64,000 nt of DNA from NCBI GenBank assembly GCA_029465975.1, contig CM055753.1, positions 6,107,382 to 6,171,381 of the forward strand, read 5' to 3'. The notes beneath the pieces were generated by a model that saw only the letters and a program-made list of their open reading frames with translations, was not told the origin of the DNA and did no database searches. Origin of the DNA: Dallia pectoralis. Its lineage: Eukaryota > Chordata > Actinopteri > Esociformes > Umbridae. The stretch's first letter is position 1. Every line of letters starts with the position of its first letter. The position numbers and the translations under genes are program-made. This document shows positions 59,243 through 64,000 of the stretch, piece after piece.

Positions 59243-61661
59243 GTTGGCGAGACGGCTTTGGAAAAAATTACAATAATATACTTAAAATATAGCGGGAAAA
59301 GAGAGAAAAAAACGGAGACTACTTTTGGCTCAGATGTCAGCAAGAATGTGTAGAACTCTGTGCGAGAAAAAAATGAATTAAAACACGGCGACAAAAGGAC
59401 GTGGATGGTGGATGGCTACAGGATGGGTGCACAAAAAAGGGGCAACGAAAAGGATCAAGTCCACAAGAATCCACAACAAATGTAAAAAATAATAAAATTA
59501 AAAAAACTAAATTAAAAAATAAATAAAAATGGGGACACTATCCACCCGTCATCCAATCGGACATTCGGAGTTTACCCCATTCAGGAGAGCGGTATGTGAT
59601 TGGCTGCTGTGAGAGAAAGCAGGAACGAGAAGAGAACTTGGCAGTTTTCTTATTGGCGGCACGGGGATCGGAGCTGGGCAATCTGTCCGAGGACTACGCA
59701 GTATCCCAGGGGGCCGTTGAGAGAAGGCAGGGTTTCCCAGTGTGCTGGCTTCAGGGGGGCTTCTGGGTAGCGTAGTCCCGAGGGGGGCGGACGATTCACT
59801 TGTCCACAAAGGCGAGGTGCTGTGCCTGGCAGAAGTCTCCACTGACGCTCACATACGCCATATATGTATGGCCCAATTCAACACAGAAATACTGAAAAGA
59901 ACGAGAAACATTTGGTCAGGCGGACATAAAGACACAGCAAAGGTAGCTCTTCACCACGCAGACATCGGAAAGTCATTGGTGTGAAATTAAAATATAGTTG
60001 AATGCTGCTACAACCAATGCAGTAAGAAAAAAACTTACGTGGCACCGTTTTGGTGCAAAATCTTGTTGAAACTACATTTGAGACATCGCGGAACGATTTG
60101 AACATGAACCACTTGATTGTATTAATTTTGGTATGATATCGGTAGTTCAGTTTGCACATAGAAGTGGTCAATTAACAAAACCGACATGAAAGACAACCGT
60201 TTGACCAGTTCTATGATGCACGGCAGGGACCAGATACAAGTACTGCTGCAGTATTGCCTACAGCACATTAAACGTAAATACTGATAAAACAGAGATATTG
60301 TCAAATATAGAAAGAGTTTTACACATCATTATTGGATATATTAGGTCTTGTAGATAGCGCCATCTACGGGCTTAAACAGACAGAGGGCAAAAAAAGGCAA
60401 GGACACGATGTAGGCAATAAGCAACATAGAATTATAGTCCAAAGGTGGCGAGGGGTTGGAAGAGTGGAGGGTGAAGAGATGGGGCTAGGGAGGAGGAAGG
60501 GGGAATGCAAGCTGAGATGATGGCTAGGACGGAGACAGACACTGTGCTGCATCGGTCCAACGCCTGTCAGGCAGTAGTCACAAGGTGAGGATTATGAGTT
60601 GGCAGGCCTTCACACGAGCCCAACCCAGTCCCACGCTCCCCTTTCACCTCCCTCGGTCTCTCAATCGCCTCTCTCCATCTCTATCCGTGTCTTGTTTGTC
60701 TTCTTTAAGACCCCTTACTCGCCTACTTTCTACTAAACACGGGTCGTACTCCTTCTCTTCCCAGATCTCTGGCTGCTGTGGATCTTTTAGAGTCACCGTA
60801 TCGCCCACGCACTCAGAATATAGCAGGATCATGGCAACTCTTCAAAGACACACAATCCACCCTCTATTAAATTTGCCTTGTTCACCTTCGCTAAAGAAGG
60901 GTAGCTCACTCGCCCACTCAACGTCTCACTGTGTGCCAGCGACAAGGCTTCTGTTCCGAGACTACAACTAATCGTCTCTCCTTCGGTCGCTCCGTAGCCC
61001 TGTGCGTCAGCCATTAGTTACCTGGTGGGTGAAGATCTCCGGCTGACGTCTTTAATTATCAGCTCCAAACCAATCTTGACACAAAGCACTTCATAACGGC
61101 ACTGGGAAAAGACAAAGCATTCCAGAGCTGCGAGCCCGTGCACTTGAAATCTACGACCTGCTCTTCAATGCTTAATCTGAATTGTCAACGGAGCCTGCAG
61201 CCCCAGCCCATAGGTCTAAGTTGTGAGGCTGCTGTAGCAGGCAGCGACAGTTCAACAGATATATAGCGAAAGTGACACATGGCCATGAATACCATCTAAA
61301 AGCTGCAGAAAGAACAGATATTAAAAGCATTTTGGACATTTAAAAGATTGACCAAATGAATAAATATTCAAGTTCATTCGAAGTTCAGACCAGCAGACAC
61401 ACTGGGGTGAGTTTAGATCAGCCCCCAGCTGACTGGCTCGGGTGAGTTCAGACAAGCCCTACTTCCCCACAACTGACAGGAACTCATGCAAATCTCTCTA
61501 CCATATTTGCAAACAGGCACTTCTGCATTTACACCGGCAGTCTTCACCGACAGAGAAAACCAACAAACAGAATGAGTTAAGAGCGGGCAATGTTTCTTAC
61601 CACACAGGAAACTAACTAACTGCACAGACATGACAATAATGTGTCTGTTGCTGTGTGTGGA
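59243..61661 (-). other. ptp4a2 5' side: presumed 5'-UTR intron
   Basis: No further coding exon belongs upstream of the MNRPA start. PTP4A genes typically have distant non-coding 5' exons (family knowledge), but I cannot place one. A C-rich/T-rich stretch at 60600-60720 and a purine-rich stretch at 60440-60520 are visible. Confidence 0.4.
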
Positions 61662-62388
61662 AGTGATGGCAGGAAGTATGTCAAAGTAAAAGTAACCCAT
61701 CCTCATATGTCATATGGAGGTCCAGTAACCCATCCCCTCATATGTCATATGGAGGTCCAGTAACCCATTCTCATATGTCATGTGGAGGTCCAGTGACCCA
61801 TTCTCATATGGCATGTAAATACAGTCCAATGCCTTGGAAAGAACCAATTCTTCCACTGTTTCTAGTAATTGGACGAACAAAGTGGGCCATTCATAAATTC
61901 TGACAATACCTATTGAAGTCTGATTAGACAGACCAAGGCTAGGCCGTGTCATTAGTCACATTGACACCCATTTTACTTTACATCTGCTCAACACAACTCG
62001 ACAGTTGAACAGGTGCTAATAAATAAGAAAAACGCCAGCCTATATCCCAAGTTGATAAGACATGCCACATCCCCCACACAAGCCGTTCACAGGCATTTTA
62101 AAATTCTTTTTTCGCTGGACTGAAATGTCTCCTTTCAGAAACCTCTAAAATGTCTGAGCATTCTCCGCCACCAGATACCTGGAAAAAAAACCTAAATGAC
62201 CAATCCACACAATAAACGCAGACCTACAAAAATTCTGAGAAATGACAGCTAGGTTGCACATTAGCCTGTCTTGTATTCCGGAGCTTAAGTGGGAGAAAGG
62301 TCAGTGAGAGTAGGTATACTCTGTGTTGTTTGTAAGTTACACTTGCGTTCCAAACAACACCCTAGTAACAAAAGGATCAAACGTAGAG
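61662..62388 (+). repeat. Left copy of a direct segmental duplication
   Basis: This 727-bp block recurs 1615 bp downstream at 63277-64000. I see only a G/A change near 62217, a 3-bp indel and one substitution near 62352-62360. It contains a 33-bp minisatellite (61702-61815). It lies on the 5' side of ptp4a2, possibly within a long 5'-UTR intron. Confidence 0.95.
61702..61815 (+). repeat. 33-bp minisatellite, about 3.5 copies
   Basis: Units of the type CATATGTCATATGGAGGTCC + AGTAACCCATTCT. The same array is carried in the duplicate copy at 63317-63430. Confidence 0.85.
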
Positions 62389-63276
62389 GACTATACAAAG
62401 TGCACAGGATACCATTTGGGACACGACCAGATAGGTCCCAGGCAGCTTGAACCAGAGACTCAGAGGGGGAGAGTCCTCGTTGGGTGGCCGGCTAACTGTC
62501 CTCGTGCCCCCTTCACGTGTTTGTCTGGTTGGCTTGTACCTCACCACAAGGCTGGGCAAGGGAGCACAAGTGCTGATTGGGTTCGGGGGAAAGGGGCCTC
62601 CCTATCAGGTAGCCTCACTTCCAGCGCAAACACCCACAACGTGACAAAGAGGAGGGGATGGTGAGGAAGAGCATATGAGAGTGAGTGAGTCAAAAAGAAA
62701 GAGAAATGAGTGGGAGGAAGTGGGGGATGGAGGGGGTGGGGCAGCGGTGGCGTAGAGAGCCTGATAATAAGCCCAGTATCAGAGAACAGAGGGAACAGAG
62801 AAGCCAAACAAGTGATAGCAGCGACGAGGTGTACGGAGAGCAGTCAGGGGCACTGCGACACAGAGCCGGGTTGTGCCCTCCCTCCGTGGGACATTGTCAA
62901 ACACACTGTTCTTAGGAACCTGGATGGGACTACAATTCTATATTAGCGCGCAGGTGTCAGTGTGTGAAGACGAGAGAGCCCTAACCTGATGACACAACAA
63001 TGGCACGCGGGCAAAAAATTGGGAGTGAGCAGTGTTTGCACAACAGTAAAGGCAAGGGTGATGGGCGGATGTTGTGTATGGGTGAATGGTGCGTATGAAA
63101 GATGCCCATTAATTAGGAGAGCACGACGTGCCGTGGAACAGCATCTCTGGCAGCGTCAGCCCTGGGAGACCAGATAATACATGATGATGTACACGATGGT
63201 GTGACAACTTAATTGCATTTAAAAGCGCACGCGCACACACAAGGCTAAGGCCAGCTGACATGGAAATTGTTTCAAC
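62389..63276. other. Spacer between the duplicated blocks
   Basis: Single-copy within the window. A 113-codon plus-strand frame (62323-62664) has no recognisable domain. 62680-62760 is purine-rich. Confidence 0.5.
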
Positions 63277-64000
63277 AGTGATGGCAGGAAGTATGTCAAA
63301 GTAAAAGTAACCCATCCTCATATGTCATATGGAGGTCCAGTAACCCATCCCCTCATATGTCATATGGAGGTCCAGTAACCCATTCTCATATGTCATGTGG
63401 AGGTCCAGTGACCCATTCTCATATGGCATGTAAATACAGTCCAATGCCTTGGAAAGAACCAATTCTTCCACTGTTTCTAGTAATTGGACGAACAAAGTGG
63501 GCCATTCATAAATTCTGACAATACCTATTGAAGTCTGATTAGACAGACCAAGGCTAGGCCGTGTCATTAGTCACATTGACACCCATTTTACTTTACATCT
63601 GCTCAACACAACTCGACAGTTGAACAGGTGCTAATAAATAAGAAAAACGCCAGCCTATATCCCAAGTTGATAAGACATGCCACATCCCCCACACAAGCCG
63701 TTCACAGGCATTTTAAAATTCTTTTTTCGCTGGACTGAAATGTCTCCTTTCAGAAACCTCTAAAATGTCTGAGCATTCTCCGCCACCAGATACCTGGAAA
63801 AAAAACCTAAATGACCAATCCACACAATAAACACAGACCTACAAAAATTCTGAGAAATGACAGCTAGGTTGCACATTAGCCTGTCTTGTATTCCGGAGCT
63901 TAAGTGGGAGAAAGGTCAGTGAGAGTAGGTATACTCTGTGTTGTTTGTAAGTTACACTTGCGTTCCAAACACCCTATTAACAAAAGGATCAAACGTAGAG
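63277..64000 (+). repeat. Right copy of the direct segmental duplication (reaches window end)
   Basis: Matches 61662-62388 to the last base of the window, so its true right boundary is not visible. The 890 bp between the copies (62389-63276) are not duplicated. Confidence 0.95.

Overview
The window is vertebrate nuclear DNA, almost certainly from a ray-finned (teleost) fish. It has one spliced protein-coding gene with GT-AG introns, very dense CA/GT and GA/TC microsatellites, long minisatellites, hAT-type DNA transposons with 8-bp target duplications, a complete LTR element with a 5-bp target duplication, and fragments of fish-style LINEs. There is nothing bacterial here. The species cannot be fixed from the sequence alone.

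The only gene I can reconstruct fully is on the minus strand at 54362-59242. It is a five-coding-exon PTP4A (PRL) phosphatase, best matched to PTP4A2. It gives a 168-residue product with Cys101, Arg107, Asp69, Cys46 and a C-terminal CCIQ prenylation box. The last coding exon runs into a 102-bp tandem repeat that copies the final codons and stop codon into the presumed 3' UTR. A second, unproven coding candidate is a short CpG-rich first-exon-like ORF at 51524-51667 on the plus strand.

Layout: 0-8.4 kb is intergenic, with minisatellites, a 989-bp non-autonomous hAT element (4186-5174) and long GT/CA tracts. 8.4-18.5 kb is mostly unannotated, with a decayed LINE reverse-transcriptase piece (12701-12883), a 31-bp minisatellite, and a truncated DNA transposon carrying a THAP-domain ORF (16411-17121). 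18.5-21.6 kb is a non-autonomous LTR retrotransposon on the minus strand. Its 412/413-bp LTRs are nearly identical, and its body is a long ORF made largely of 24- and 30-bp tandem repeats. 22.7-31.1 kb holds a 19-bp minisatellite, an LTR relic, a tRNA-Ala-like SINE, a hAT element (28647-30189) with a second THAP-family element nested in it, and a 10-bp minisatellite. 31-54 kb is largely intergenic, with a LINE endonuclease pseudogene, a 160-bp hAT MITE, and a 36-bp minisatellite with a POU octamer in each of 16 units. 54-59 kb is ptp4a2. Its upstream side (61.6-64 kb) has a nearly identical direct duplication of about 725 bp that runs off the window end.

Most long open frames in the window are by-products of stop-free tandem repeats. 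The repeat landscape is the most unusual aspect of the locus: more than a dozen distinct minisatellites in 64 kb, several of them inside or beside transposons or inside the gene.
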